Shown: one piece after another, positions 6,416-7,339 of the stretch
How positions within the stretch are numbered: the stretch's first letter is position 1
How the letters are laid out: each line of letters begins with the position of its first letter
Assembly (NCBI GenBank): GCA_020353115.1
Contig: CP070687.1
Location: 1,646,885 to 1,654,223 of the forward strand
Source: Bacteroidales bacterium
GTDB taxonomy: Bacteria; Bacteroidota; Bacteroidia; Bacteroidales; VadinHA17
DNA: 7,339 nucleotides
Direction: 5' to 3'
Translations under genes and position numbers: made by a program
Notes under the pieces: generated by a model
Database searches by the model: none
Seen by the model: the letters and a program-made list of their open reading frames with translations, nothing else
Told to the model about the DNA's origin: nothing

Positions 6416-7015
6416 ATGAAAACGAGAAAAACCATTACAATCAAAACCGCTGCGACAGCATTGCTGGTCGCTACCTCCTTAACCTTCTTTGCCTGTAACG
6501 GCCAGGATGGGAGTGCAACAAGGGAGAAGAGGCGATCTTCGGCTTCACAGGCAAGCACAAAACCTCCCGGTATGGACATTCACGCTGCTGCTCTGATGGG
6601 GAATATTGAAGCAATCAACCAGCATATAAAGGCTGGTTCGGACCTGAATGAAAAGGATGAATATGGATCAACTCCCCTGATTGTTGCAGCCACCTTCGGT
6701 AAGACCAAAGTGGCCAAAGCATTAATTGAGGCCGGGGCTGATATGAACCTTACTTCCAATGAGGGATCAACTCCTCTTCATACAGCTGCTTTTTTTGGTC
6801 GTGTTGAGATCGTTGAAATGCTGCTGGATAATGGTGCTGACAATAACCTACGGAACAACTACGGGCATACCGCATTGGAAACGGTTTCAGGTTCCTTCGA
6901 AAGTGTCAAAGGCATCTATGATCAAATCAGTAAGGACCTTGGTCCCCTGGGATTAAAACTGGATTACGAGCAGATCAGGAAGGCTCGTCCCAGGATAGCA
7001 GCGATGTTGCAGTAG
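6416..7015 (+). CDS. ankyrin-repeat lipoprotein
   Basis: Complete at 199 residues. A basic start (MKTRKTITIK), a hydrophobic stretch (about 11-25) and Cys27 in SLTFFACNG suggest a lipoprotein signal; the lipobox is loose (FFAC), as is common in Bacteroidota. Residues 28-52 are a polar linker. Ankyrin repeats follow at about 53-82, 84-114 (TPLIVAATFGKTKVAKALIE) and 117-147 (TPLHTAAFFGRVEIVEMLLD), with a degraded fourth from about 150. The C-terminal 40 residues are charged and helical. The likely role is a protein-binding module in the periplasm or at the outer membrane; no enzyme domain is present. There is no clear Shine-Dalgarno site before the ATG. The acyltransferase start follows 56 bp after the stop on the same strand, so cotranscription is plausible. 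Confidence 0.9.
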   Translation: MKTRKTITIKTAATALLVATSLTFFACNGQDGSATREKRRSSASQASTKPPGMDIHAAALMGNIEAINQHIKAGSDLNEKDEYGSTPLIVAATFGKTKVAKALIEAGADMNLTSNEGSTPLHTAAFFGRVEIVEMLLDNGADNNLRNNYGHTALETVSGSFESVKGIYDQISKDLGPLGLKLDYEQIRKARPRIAAMLQ

Positions 7016-7071
7016 ATTATGCCGTGCCGGTTGGCCATAATGAAACAACAATCCATAAACAAGTAAAGGAA

Positions 7072-7339
7072 ATGTCAACGGAAGGAAGAAGATATGATAT
7101 AGACTGGCTGAGGGTTATTGCCATAGGATTGCTCCTGATTTACCATATCGCCATTGGCTTTCAACCATGGGGTGTATTTATCATGTTTATCCAAAGCGAA
7201 GAATCACTTGAATTTTTATGGATTCCCATGTCTATGCTGAATGTCTGGAGAATCCCGTTACTGTTTTTTGTATCGGGAATGGGTGTCTGTTTTGCCATCC
7301 GAAAAAGGAACTGGAAACAATTGCTGCAGGAGAGAGCAA
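7072..7339 (+). CDS. acyltransferase-3 family membrane protein (partial, N-terminus only)
   Basis: The frame is open from ATG at 7072 to the right edge, giving 89 residues. RRYDIDWLRVIAIGLLLIYH at residues 6-25 is the hallmark first transmembrane segment of acyltransferase-3 (OpgC/MdoC- and OafA-type) proteins, including the aspartate and the YH corresponding to the conserved family histidine. A second hydrophobic segment (IPLLFFVSGMGVCFAIRKR) is also typical. These integral membrane enzymes O-acylate glucans, polysaccharides or other envelope substrates; the specific substrate cannot be told from this fragment. AAAGGA touches the ATG too closely for ideal spacing. A GTG at 7024 in the same frame is possible, but the added residues look non-family. 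A weak hairpin (TTATG/CATAA, 7017-7040) sits between this gene and the ankyrin gene, without a T tract. Confidence 0.85.
   Translation, partial: MSTEGRRYDIDWLRVIAIGLLLIYHIAIGFQPWGVFIMFIQSEESLEFLWIPMSMLNVWRIPLLFFVSGMGVCFAIRKRNWKQLLQERA

Overview
The window looks like part of a Bacteroidota chromosome, probably an uncultured Bacteroidales/Marinilabiliales-type organism. The evidence is AT-rich coding DNA, weak or absent Shine-Dalgarno sites, an AraC-type HTH / membrane / TolB-like / TPR fusion regulator of a kind familiar from that phylum, and an intergenic spacer full of short degenerate tandem repeats and hairpins. Taxonomy is an inference from style. No rRNA, tRNA, CRISPR array or intact mobile element was seen.

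Left third (1-3089, minus strand): a two-gene transcription unit. The promoter-proximal gene (1170-3089) encodes a 639-residue protein with RyR-like helical modules at the N-terminus and a complete-looking SpoIIE/PP2C-type phosphatase at the C-terminus. Downstream, after a 61-bp gap, lies a TIR-domain protein with TPR-like repeats and a C-terminal membrane segment; it runs off the left edge. The TIR domain keeps a SARM1-like catalytic glutamate context, so it may be an NAD-consuming enzyme. The pair is the most interesting part of the window: a candidate sensor-phosphatase plus membrane-tethered TIR effector, possibly a defence or stress-signalling module.

Middle (3090-4066): about 1 kb without a convincing intact gene. 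It holds an 8-bp degenerate tandem repeat, a possible tiny hydrophobic ORF, a 38-codon relic resembling the Walker A region of a ComM/YifB-type AAA+ ATPase, purine-rich low-complexity DNA, two imperfect hairpins, a 41-bp near-perfect palindrome and a 7-bp tandem repeat. It looks like a scarred insertion zone separating the TIR unit from the next gene.

Right half: a minus-strand gene (4067-6094) for a predicted ToxR/CadC-like one-component membrane regulator (AraC HTH inside, one transmembrane helix, TolB-like domain and TPRs outside). Divergently, on the plus strand, an ankyrin-repeat lipoprotein (6416-7015) is followed after 56 bp by the start of an acyltransferase-3 family membrane protein (7072 to the right edge); these two may be cotranscribed. 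Whether the regulator controls the divergent pair or the TIR unit cannot be told from the sequence.
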